NCBI RefSeq assembly: GCF_000285275.1
Contig: NZ_CADO01000019.1
Coordinates: forward strand, 1 to 33,406
Direction: 5' to 3'
Source of the DNA: Acetobacter pasteurianus subsp. pasteurianus LMG 1262 = NBRC 106471
GTDB lineage: Bacteria > Pseudomonadota > Alphaproteobacteria > Acetobacterales > Acetobacteraceae
DNA: 33,406 bases
A model generated the notes under the pieces. The model did no database searches, was not told the origin of the DNA, and saw only the letters and a program-made list of their open reading frames with translations. A program made the translations under genes and the position numbers. Within the stretch, counting starts at the first letter, position 1, and each line of letters begins with the position of its first letter. Shown piece by piece: positions 24,821-31,463 of this stretch.

Positions 24821-25252
24821 ATGGGGGAAATGTCTTTAGACGAAGCAAAACAGTTGGTGGAGCAGCTCAAGCTGTTTGCGCAACCGCAGCGGCTCATGAT
24901 TCTGGATGCGCTTTTGCAGCATGGGGCGCTGGCTGTGGGGGAACTGGAAAGCAAAACCGGAATCGGGCAGCCGACTCTCAGCCAGCAATTGGGTACGTTA
25001 AGGCGTTCTAACCTGATTGTGCCACGTCGCGAATCGCGAACGATTTACTATAGCTTGCAGAGCGAAGATGAAGCCTTGCGGGTAAGGATTCTGATTGGTC
25101 TTTTAAAAGGTGACAAAGGCCTGCTGTCCGCCACGCATGAAATTGCAGATAAGCTTGGGACAAAATCGACCAAAAGAAAAGACCAGATCCTTCGGGAAGA
25201 AGGCGCGCAATTTGCTTTTGTGCAGCCACCACAGCTACCGCGCCGCTTCTAG
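24821..25252 (+). CDS. ArsR-family (BigR-like) repressor without cysteines
   Basis: This 143-residue winged-helix regulator has a clear ArsR core, LKLFAQPQRLMILDALL then VGELESKTGIGQPTLSQQLGTLRRSNLIVPRRESRTIYYSL. Position next to persulfide-dioxygenase and TauE genes suggests a BigR/SqrR-like role. Those sensors use two conserved cysteines that form a di- or tetrasulfide. This protein contains no cysteine at all, so it cannot sense by that route, and metal sensing through thiolates is also excluded. The C-terminus has a basic stretch (TKSTKRKDQ) and a proline-rich tail. It is co-transcribed with the peroxiredoxin. A second in-frame ATG is at 24830. Confidence 0.87.
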   Translation: MGEMSLDEAKQLVEQLKLFAQPQRLMILDALLQHGALAVGELESKTGIGQPTLSQQLGTLRRSNLIVPRRESRTIYYSLQSEDEALRVRILIGLLKGDKGLLSATHEIADKLGTKSTKRKDQILREEGAQFAFVQPPQLPRRF

Positions 25253-25266
25253 AGCCAAAAAATAGC

Positions 25267-25830
25267 ATGGATTCCCCTAAGCATCGGTGCAAATGGGCAT
25301 GTGGAAACATGCTTTTGCGTGATTACCATGATGCTGAATGGGGTAAGCCCATCAAGGATGCGCGCACCTTATGGGAAATGCTGGTGTTGGAAAGTTTTCA
25401 GGCTGGGCTTTCATGGAATACGGTGCTGCAGAAGCGCGAAAATTTTCGGAAAGCTTTTGCAGGGTTTGATCCTGAAAAAGTCGCACAGTTTACAGAGCAC
25501 GATGTGCAAAGACTGATGCAAGATGCTGGAATTATCCGCTCGCGCCTAAAAATAGAAGCCACTGTTAAAAATGCACATGCCTATTTGCAGATGCAGGCAA
25601 AAGGCGAGGATTTTGCAGATTTTGCATGGGCTGTGGCGCAACAAAACCCCGTAACAGCAGAGCATCCTCATGCGTTGGCACAAACGTCCGCTTCACAGGT
25701 GCTCTCCAAGGAATTGAAGAAGCGTGGTTTCCGCTTTGTGGGGCCGGTTATTGTTTATGCATGGATGCAAGCTGCAGGCATGGTAAACGGGCATGAACCA
25801 GATTGTTTTCGGTATCACGCCTGCGATTGA
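25267..25830 (+). CDS. tag: DNA-3-methyladenine glycosylase I
   Basis: This 187-residue base-excision enzyme removes 3-methyladenine from alkylated DNA. The Tag signature is present: an N-terminal RCKWACGN with Cys8, YHDAEWG with His21, and the core WEMLVLESFQAGLSW. The C-terminal NGHEPDCFRY supplies His176 and Cys180. Together these are the four zinc ligands of the family. Length matches E. coli Tag (187). The ribosome binding site before the ATG is weak. It follows the ArsR gene by 14 bp and could share its transcript, though its function is unrelated. Confidence 0.94.
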   Translation: MDSPKHRCKWACGNMLLRDYHDAEWGKPIKDARTLWEMLVLESFQAGLSWNTVLQKRENFRKAFAGFDPEKVAQFTEHDVQRLMQDAGIIRSRLKIEATVKNAHAYLQMQAKGEDFADFAWAVAQQNPVTAEHPHALAQTSASQVLSKELKKRGFRFVGPVIVYAWMQAAGMVNGHEPDCFRYHACD

Positions 25831-25900
25831 TTCGATAAGCCTCGTGAAATGGCTGTTCTCAGGCGTATTGCAGAAAGCAAAATTATGACTGAGGCAGAGC

Positions 25901-26347
25901 ATGACAAAAAATATAATTCAGCAACGCGTTGAATGGGCGAGGGAAGGAAAGTTCCCGCAAGTTATCGGGCGTATGCCTTCAGGCTGGCTTATTGTAGCCG
26001 ATACACAGCCTGTACAAGGTTATTGCCAGCTTCTGTCAGACCCGATTGTGCCGAGCCTGAATGACCTACAAGGGCAGGAACGTATGCAATATCTGGCAGA
26101 TTGCGTAACGGTAGGCGATGCCTTGCTGAAAGCCACGGGTGCTGCCCGTATTAATTATGAGACGTGGTGTAATCAGGAACCCTCGCTCCATACCCATATT
26201 GTGCCACGTTATCTGACAGAAGCAGATGCCGTAAAAACCAAGCCTGTTTGTGTGGGCTATACGGGTATTTCTGCACGTCCGTTTGATATGGAGCAGGATA
26301 CAGCTTTTATGGAAGAAATGCGGAAGCTTCTGAATATCCAGCCATAA
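25901..26347 (+). CDS. HIT-family protein with Ser in place of the first motif histidine
   Basis: This 148-residue protein has the histidine-triad fold. The motif region reads S95-L-H97-T-H99-I-V, so the first histidine of H-x-H-x-H is serine while the central nucleophile and following histidine remain. HIT proteins are nucleotide hydrolases or transferases. The altered first residue resembles some branch members and does not prove inactivity. Start 25901 is supported by GAGG at 25891-25894. A YffB-like gene follows 25 bp later. The exact substrate is unknown. Confidence 0.8.
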   Translation: MTKNIIQQRVEWAREGKFPQVIGRMPSGWLIVADTQPVQGYCQLLSDPIVPSLNDLQGQERMQYLADCVTVGDALLKATGAARINYETWCNQEPSLHTHIVPRYLTEADAVKTKPVCVGYTGISARPFDMEQDTAFMEEMRKLLNIQP

Positions 26348-26372
26348 AAAGTTGCTTTGCTCTGGAGGGGTT

Positions 26373-26732
26373 ATGAGCGTGCCAATAACGATATACGGAA
26401 TTAAATCCTGCGATACGATGCGTAAGGCCATGAAATGGCTGGAAGCACACAGCGTGGGGTATAGCTTCCACGATTATAAAAAGCAGGGAATAGATACTGC
26501 AACACTCAAGCAGTGGGCACAAAACATTGGGTGGGAAAAGCTTTTGAATAAAGCTGGCACTACGTTTCGTAAATTGTCTGATTCTGAAAAAGAAAATATT
26601 GATGAACCACGTGCACTGGCGCTTATGGTTGCTTATCCTTCCCTTATAAAACGGCCTGTTTTAGAAGCGCAGGGAAAGATCACGGTTGGTTTTAAGCCAG
26701 AACTTTATGCAGAGTTATTTGCGAAAAATTAA
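26373..26732 (+). CDS. ArsC/Spx-like YffB-type thioredoxin-fold protein
   Basis: This 119-residue protein has the ArsC-like fold, with YGIKSCDTMRKAMKW at the N-terminus (Cys13) and LIKRPVLE late in the chain, typical of the YffB branch. The CDTMRKA signature is that branch's, not the CGTSR signature of arsenate reductase. I therefore do not call it an arsenate reductase; a thiol-dependent reductase role with glutathione is suggested for YffB. The ATG at 26373 has a strong GGAGGGG site; the earlier TTG at 26352 is rejected. Confidence 0.87.
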   Translation: MSVPITIYGIKSCDTMRKAMKWLEAHSVGYSFHDYKKQGIDTATLKQWAQNIGWEKLLNKAGTTFRKLSDSEKENIDEPRALALMVAYPSLIKRPVLEAQGKITVGFKPELYAELFAKN

Positions 26733-26741
26733 ATAGCACGG

Positions 26742-26772
26742 GAATATGGGGCGTATGGAACGCCCCATATTC
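26742..26772. terminator. Bidirectional terminator between YffB-like and bfr genes
   Basis: GAATATGGGGCG (26742-26753) and CGCCCCATATTC (26761-26772) form a perfect 12-bp stem with a 7-nt loop between convergent genes, 12 bp from each stop. It probably serves both transcripts. Confidence 0.8.
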
Positions 26773-26784
26773 TTTGATCAGTGA

Positions 26785-27270
26785 TTATTCCTGATCCGGT
26801 GCAGCTGCAGAGTTCAGCTGGATGTAGCGTTCAATGCCAATCTGCTTGATCAGGTCAAACTGACGATCCAGGAAGTCTTCGTGCTCTTCTTCGTTTTCAA
26901 GGATCTTCAGCAGCAGATCACGGGAAACAAAGTCACGTACGCTTTCGCAATAAGCGATACCTTCGCGCAGGTCAGCCAGAGCTTTTTCTTCCAGCTTCAG
27001 GTCGCATTCCAGAATTTCCTTCACGTCCTGACCAATCAGGATGGTGTTCAGGCGCTGGACGTTGGGCAGGCCACCCAGATACAGAATGCGTTCGATCAGC
27101 CAATCAGCATGACGCATTTCTTCAATGGATTCTTCGTACTCTTTCTTGCCCAGCAGAGTAACACCCCAGTGGCGCAGGGTGCGTGCGTGCAGGAAGTACT
27201 GGTTGATAGCCGTCAGCTCATTTGTCAGCTGGGTGTTCAGATGTTCGATAACTTTAGGATCTTTTACCAT
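26785..27270 (-). CDS. bfr: Bacterioferritin
   Basis: This 161-residue iron-storage subunit forms 24-mers with heme between subunits. The diiron ferroxidase ligands are all at their canonical positions: Glu18, Glu51, His54, Glu94, Glu127 and His130. The heme-ligating Met52 is present, which separates it from plain ferritin and Dps. The open frame extends to 27330, but the first 20 codons are unlike the family. The ATG at 27270 (MVKDPKVIEHLN) aligns with E. coli Bfr residue 1. The 186-bp upstream interval holds a dyad that could be an iron-responsive operator. No bacterioferritin-associated ferredoxin gene is adjacent. Confidence 0.95.
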   Translation of the reverse strand: MVKDPKVIEHLNTQLTNELTAINQYFLHARTLRHWGVTLLGKKEYEESIEEMRHADWLIERILYLGGLPNVQRLNTILIGQDVKEILECDLKLEEKALADLREGIAYCESVRDFVSRDLLLKILENEEEHEDFLDRQFDLIKQIGIERYIQLNSAAAPDQE

Positions 27271-27367
27271 GATACGATTTCCAGATTTTGATGGAGGTTT
27301 GTGAAGCCTTTTTACGGATGTTTCAGGCATAATGCAATCAGAAAATCGTTAAATATCAATGAGTTTT

Positions 27368-27384
27368 AATAAGTAATTCTTATT
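27368..27384. promoter_or_regulatory. Candidate Fur-like operator upstream of bfr
   Basis: AATAAG, a 5-bp centre and CTTATT form a perfect inverted repeat in an AT-rich context, 98 bp before the bfr ATG. Iron-responsive regulators of the Fur superfamily bind AT-rich dyads of this size. The match to any consensus is loose. Confidence 0.35.
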
Positions 27385-27456
27385 CGCAAATGTTATTTAT
27401 GTTTTTTGTTGTCGAAACAGCATCTTAACCATGTAACGCTATTTATAACATTTGTG

Positions 27457-28482
27457 TTATTTGTTTTGTGAAAGTGTAGGCTTCTTCTCTAAAGGTAAAT
27501 TGGCCCGTATTTCTTGCGAATAGTATGCATCTGGCGTTACGCCATCAGGCCGTTGAACCCGACTTAGACGCTTAAGGGTGGGGAAATCATACTGTGTGTT
27601 CAACAGCCCCAGATCATATGCCAAGGAGGCCGTGTAGCCACTTAGTAAGACGCGCCAGTCCAGCCGATAATGCAGTTGCGCACCAGCGCGGGAGAGAATT
27701 TCTGTTGTACAGTTATCTGCTAGCGTATTGTACCAACGCGGGTGGGAATGTAGGAAGTGGATTTCCGAAAGATAGCTTTTAAACAGGCGCTCACGCGTTT
27801 GCTGTGAAATGAAGAGCCGGTAAAGATAGACGCGCTCCTTACGGATATCTGTCCGCACACCAATCAGATCCTGCTCATCTGCGGTCACGTAAAACATTTC
27901 ATAATGATGGAAAAAGCCAGCAATCGCAGAATAGGGGAAGCGTTTTTGCCTGCGTGTTTCAATAGATATGGCAAGGTGTCGCCCATCCTTGAACCCAAAG
28001 GTAAGAAAAACATGGGCAATGCTTTCCCCTGCCCAATAGGAGGTGATCATATCTACGGATGAAAGATCATCCAGATTATATTCGGCATCATAATAGCGGG
28101 GTGTATAATCCGTTTCTGTTTTGTATTTGAAATTGCGTATATTTTGAATATGCACAGTTCGACCGGTCAAAATGGCATCTGCCGGCAGCGCATATTCTCC
28201 TGCCCAATCTCGATGATTGCGTGGGGGATCAGTTAAATACCATATTACAAAAATAGCACATAAAGCAGGAATGGCAGGGCGGCGAAGTCGCGCAGGGGCA
28301 AAAAAGAACATACCTAACACAAGCAGCGGAAAGACAATGCTCAGGCCTAAGCGCAGAATATCTGGTGTTAAGGTGGAATAATAAAATGCCGCTGCTGAGT
28401 AGAGGCTGAATAAGCATACGCCTGCAGCTTTTATCCAGAAAATCCAGCCATGCGTGGAAGAATTATGGGGGAGCTTGCTCAT
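27457..28482 (-). CDS. DUF4105 (Lnb N-terminal periplasmic domain) membrane protein
   Basis: This 341-residue protein has three N-terminal membrane segments (about 14-33, 44-61 and 69-84) and a large periplasmic DUF4105 domain. Conserved blocks include the SIAHVFLTFGF segment with His157 and YNTLADNCTTEIL with Cys258, a His/Cys arrangement of papain-like hydrolases or acyltransferases. The domain forms the N-terminal part of Lnb-type lipoprotein N-acyltransferases in other bacteria. Catalysis here is inferred. The start overlaps the stop of the upstream lipase-like gene as ATGA, so the pair is translationally coupled. Both are extracytoplasmic and may act on lipids or lipoproteins. Confidence 0.8.
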   Translation of the reverse strand: MSKLPHNSSTHGWIFWIKAAGVCLFSLYSAAAFYYSTLTPDILRLGLSIVFPLLVLGMFFFAPARLRRPAIPALCAIFVIWYLTDPPRNHRDWAGEYALPADAILTGRTVHIQNIRNFKYKTETDYTPRYYDAEYNLDDLSSVDMITSYWAGESIAHVFLTFGFKDGRHLAISIETRRQKRFPYSAIAGFFHHYEMFYVTADEQDLIGVRTDIRKERVYLYRLFISQQTRERLFKSYLSEIHFLHSHPRWYNTLADNCTTEILSRAGAQLHYRLDWRVLLSGYTASLAYDLGLLNTQYDFPTLKRLSRVQRPDGVTPDAYYSQEIRANLPLEKKPTLSQNK

Positions 28483-30443
28483 GGATGTACCGGCGGCGTG
28501 GTTGGCTGATATTCACCGCCAATGCGTGTGATATTTTGTTTGTTCATATCCCCTGTTTCTGGCACTCCCGGCGTCAGGTGCGCCAGATGCTCCAGTAGAA
28601 TGCGCCGCACCTCTGCAATAGTGATTGGGTTGGACTGTGTGGAATGGCCAGAATGCCGCACAACCAGTTCGGAATCAGCATAAGGAATGTGCGCACTTCG
28701 GTATTTTACCACGCCATCATCTGCTGTTGCTAATGGGCCATCTCCTAGAACCGGAATAATGGAATGCGTGCGCACTTCCGGCACAACAGGTATGGAGGCA
28801 AGAGAGCGGATAAAAGCACTATGGGGTGTCATGCCATACACGCTGCCCATACGCCACGGGCTCATGTTGACGCGTATTGAACCGGACTCCCCAGCAACAA
28901 CCTGCTGCATCACTTCTGTCAGACTGACAGGAAATGTTACCATACGGCCCACAAGATGCGCTAGAGAGAGTGCAGCCAGGTAACTTCCGTGTTGTGGTGT
29001 AGAAATAAACACAACTTGCTGTACCTCAGGCAACGGTTTTGGAAACAGGGTTTCTTGCAAAAAGCTATGAGCTTTTGGGGTGAGGTGTAAACCGTTGAAA
29101 GGGTGATGCGTGAGGCCATTCCAGAGTTTATCTTTTGGGTCTATCACTTGCATTTTTGCTAGAAGTCCGCCTTGGCTATGGCCAATAAGCACCATATGCC
29201 CAAACGCGGGATCGGCCTGCGTGCCCCCGTTGTTTTGAATAGCAGCTTCCAGAGCCTCGCGAAGTTGGAAGGCTGAGTAAGGGATAGGATTACCCGTAGC
29301 GTAAGAAAAAAACCAAAATTCAAAATGGGCGCGGATTTGAGGATCTTCCAGAAGATCGTTCACCATATCAGCCCATCGTCCCGGGCTGGAAGCTGTGCCG
29401 TGAACAAGCACAACAGGAATACACCCATAGCGGTGGGGTTCTATGGCAATGAGTTGAGGTTTGCGGCCGTTATCAAAAAAACGGCCATCCAGAAAACCTT
29501 TATACTCGCTAGACCAATCTACAGCGTTACTAAGGCTCAGTGCGCGCGAGGCTGTTTGATCATACTGTAGGGGAATAGGTGTTTTGTTGGCTGTGACAAT
29601 ATGCGCTTGGTCATCCAACGCTGTTAGGGTCAGGTGGCCAGAAATATGATCGGAGAGAACTTGCCTGCGTGGATCTGGTATTTCCATAAATAGGCTGACA
29701 GGGATACGCAGTTTGTCTGTAATGGTAAAGGAAGAAGGTGCACGGCCATCTACATGAGGAATGGCGGCTAGAGGTTCACCTAGCCCCATATGGCTATAAA
29801 TATTTTTAACACCTTTGACTGTCAGGCGCGCTGTGGGGCGAAAATCTGTAAGCTCATAACCATGCCATATATGTTCTGATGGATCGGCTGATAGATCTAG
29901 ATCACCAAATGGAAGCACCCAATGTTGAGCATTCACATTGGCGGGGGATCCTAAGGCCTCTGTTAGGCTGAGCATGTAAATATCACACGCTTGCCGAAAA
30001 TGTGGGTCATACGGATCTGGATGTTCCATCGTTTTATCGGCAGGATTGAGATATGCATATGCATACATGGCAGCAGCCATGAAATCTGTGCGCGATTTAT
30101 GCTTTTTACCCCGTAAGTAGCTGAGTTCTGCCAGTGCAAAAAGCTGGTCATTTAAGTCTGGTGTGTAAAATTGGTCTTGCGTGCTTTTACGCAGGATATC
30201 AATGGCGGCACTTGGGTGTGCTTGCCATATGCCCAACAAGTTTTGGCGTTCCAGCACAATACGGGTGGTGTTGCTAAGGATTGTTCCGTTAAGGGCAGTG
30301 TGGGTGCGATCTTGATAAGCCTCTGTTAGGCTCAACTGCTTAACCGAAACGGGCGGGGTGCATCCTGTAAGGGCCAGAAAAGCAGCAATGTAGCAAGTCT
30401 TATGATTTAATTTATTGATAAATCTTATAGAAAAAATAGACAT
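28479..30443 (-). CDS. Lipase-like alpha/beta-hydrolase lipoprotein
   Basis: This 654-residue protein has a lipoprotein signal with lipobox LTGC (Cys28) and a long N-terminal region of unknown fold up to about residue 330. An alpha/beta-hydrolase domain follows. It has the oxyanion motif VLVHGTASSPGRW, the nucleophile elbow GHSQGG (Ser423), an Asp in DGVVKYRSAH and a His in VRHSGHSTQ. The extracytoplasmic location is inferred from the lipobox. Such proteins act on esters or lipids; the substrate is not evident. The downstream DUF4105 gene overlaps its stop. GGAAAG precedes the start at 30443, and the gene is divergent from the histidine-phosphatase-like gene. Confidence 0.83.
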   Translation of the reverse strand: MSIFSIRFINKLNHKTCYIAAFLALTGCTPPVSVKQLSLTEAYQDRTHTALNGTILSNTTRIVLERQNLLGIWQAHPSAAIDILRKSTQDQFYTPDLNDQLFALAELSYLRGKKHKSRTDFMAAAMYAYAYLNPADKTMEHPDPYDPHFRQACDIYMLSLTEALGSPANVNAQHWVLPFGDLDLSADPSEHIWHGYELTDFRPTARLTVKGVKNIYSHMGLGEPLAAIPHVDGRAPSSFTITDKLRIPVSLFMEIPDPRRQVLSDHISGHLTLTALDDQAHIVTANKTPIPLQYDQTASRALSLSNAVDWSSEYKGFLDGRFFDNGRKPQLIAIEPHRYGCIPVVLVHGTASSPGRWADMVNDLLEDPQIRAHFEFWFFSYATGNPIPYSAFQLREALEAAIQNNGGTQADPAFGHMVLIGHSQGGLLAKMQVIDPKDKLWNGLTHHPFNGLHLTPKAHSFLQETLFPKPLPEVQQVVFISTPQHGSYLAALSLAHLVGRMVTFPVSLTEVMQQVVAGESGSIRVNMSPWRMGSVYGMTPHSAFIRSLASIPVVPEVRTHSIIPVLGDGPLATADDGVVKYRSAHIPYADSELVVRHSGHSTQSNPITIAEVRRILLEHLAHLTPGVPETGDMNKQNITRIGGEYQPTTPPVHP

Positions 30444-30562
30444 TATGCTTTCCGGAAGAACACACCCAAGCGTTAAAATATGCGGCGGAACTTACGATGT
30501 TCACGACAATGTGGCAAACAGTAATAAAAGAATGAGACCTATCTAAAATATTGGAAGAAATG

Positions 30563-31153
30563 ATGTCCAATTTGCCAGTAGTGCGTGTTGTCTTGGTGGG
30601 AAGTTTGATGTCGCAGGATGTGCGTAAAGGGTACATCCCAAGGGAAGATGAAATAATAAAATTTCAGTTTTCTAAAGAGATTCAAGAAAAAATATTGGAA
30701 GAATATAATATTTCACAAATTTTTTGTGCATCTGATGTGTTTGTAGATCCAGAGTATTTTATTTTAGAGCAAAATATTGTTTGTGAGCCGAAGTTAAAAA
30801 ATAGGAATTATGGAATTTTAGCAGGACGGAATTTGAAGAGTTTAACAGCAGAAGAGCAGGGGCAATTCATGAACCCCGAATACTCTCCTGTTGGTGGGGA
30901 AAGTATGTACGCATTTCATGTTAGATTAAAGGCATGGCTAGACAGTCTTTTTGATGAGGCCAAAAATCAAGAAACATTCTTGATCATAGCTTCTCCCGTA
31001 ATTATACGCGCATTAAGTGCGTGTATTATGGCAGATAATATAAAAAGTTCTTTTCGTATTCTCAATAAAATAGATGTTCTCCCAGAAAGCTTGAGTGTTT
31101 TTTCAGGGAGAGGAGGGAATTGGCGCATTTTCACACTTTCTGCGCCTTTCTGA
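30563..31153 (+). CDS. Degenerate histidine-phosphatase-fold protein
   Basis: This 196-residue protein resembles the phosphoglycerate-mutase branch. YSPVGGESMYAFHVRLKAWLDSL matches the conserved PGGES block, and IIASPVIIRALSA matches the late VVSHGGVIRALL block. The catalytic RHG near the N-terminus is replaced by VGS (in VVLVGSLMS) and the second catalytic His is a serine (IIASPV). Both histidines needed for phosphate transfer are lost, so it is probably a non-catalytic pseudophosphatase or a decaying gene. The gene is much more AT-rich than its neighbours. ATG 30563 is preferred over TTG 30551 and ATG 30560 because GGAAG is best spaced to it. Confidence 0.65.
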   Translation: MSNLPVVRVVLVGSLMSQDVRKGYIPREDEIIKFQFSKEIQEKILEEYNISQIFCASDVFVDPEYFILEQNIVCEPKLKNRNYGILAGRNLKSLTAEEQGQFMNPEYSPVGGESMYAFHVRLKAWLDSLFDEAKNQETFLIIASPVIIRALSACIMADNIKSSFRILNKIDVLPESLSVFSGRGGNWRIFTLSAPF

Positions 31154-31251
31154 GTCATTAAAGTAAAATTGTAGGAAATATTTGTTTATAAACAGAAATC
31201 ATTCACGATGTGGTGACATTTTGTGATACATTATGTAAATATATACATACG

Positions 31252-31261
31252 ATATCGATAT
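31252..31261. promoter_or_regulatory. Upstream TATCGATA-core palindrome before pdc
   Basis: ATATCGATAT is a perfect 10-bp palindrome, about 200 bp upstream of the pdc ATG. It shares the core TATCGATA with the second site; centre-to-centre distance is 61 bp. Confidence 0.4.
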
Positions 31262-31312
31262 AAAAATAACCTTAAATTAGAAATAAATACTTTATATCAA
31301 TATCTTATATAG

Positions 31313-31322
31313 GTATCGATAC
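31313..31322. promoter_or_regulatory. Downstream TATCGATA-core palindrome before pdc
   Basis: GTATCGATAC is a perfect 10-bp palindrome with the same core as the site at 31252. The spacing of about six helical turns would place the two on one DNA face and could allow looping by a dimeric regulator. Inference. Confidence 0.4.
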
Positions 31323-31411
31323 GGATAAAAATGAATATTTTCTTTGTCTTGAGATATATTTTTTATATGAGAAACCGCAGTTTCATATATTGGACATTTG
31401 TTTGATTGAGG

Positions 31412-31434
31412 GGCTTAGCTAAAAGCCGTTTTTT
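31412..31434 (+). terminator. Short attenuator-like hairpin in the pdc leader
   Basis: GGCTT (31412-31416) and AAGCC (31423-31427) form a 5-bp stem followed by G and six T. It lies 29 bp before the pdc ATG. The stem is short, so it would be weak; it may end read-through or act as a leader attenuator. Confidence 0.35.
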
Positions 31435-31463
31435 GAGGCTATTCCGGTAGGAGTAATTAAACC

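Larger units (their letters stand above)
31154..31463 (+). promoter_or_regulatory. AT-rich pdc leader and promoter region
   Basis: No ORF is supported in this 310-bp stretch. It carries two perfect palindromes (31252-31261 and 31313-31322), a small hairpin with T-run (31412-31434) and a GGTAGGAG ribosome binding site before pdc. High AT content fits a promoter of a strongly expressed gene. Confidence 0.5.

Noticed and set aside
25817..25866. Inverted repeat ACGCCTG/CAGGCGT after tag
   Set aside because: The 36-nt loop and lack of a T-run make a terminator unlikely; it overlaps the tag coding end.
26373..26732. Second arsenate reductase
   Set aside because: Motif CDTMRKA and the C-terminal block fit the YffB branch, not the arsenate-reducing ArsC group.
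27271..27330. N-terminal extension of bacterioferritin
   Set aside because: All ferroxidase and heme residues have canonical numbering only if the start is at 27270.
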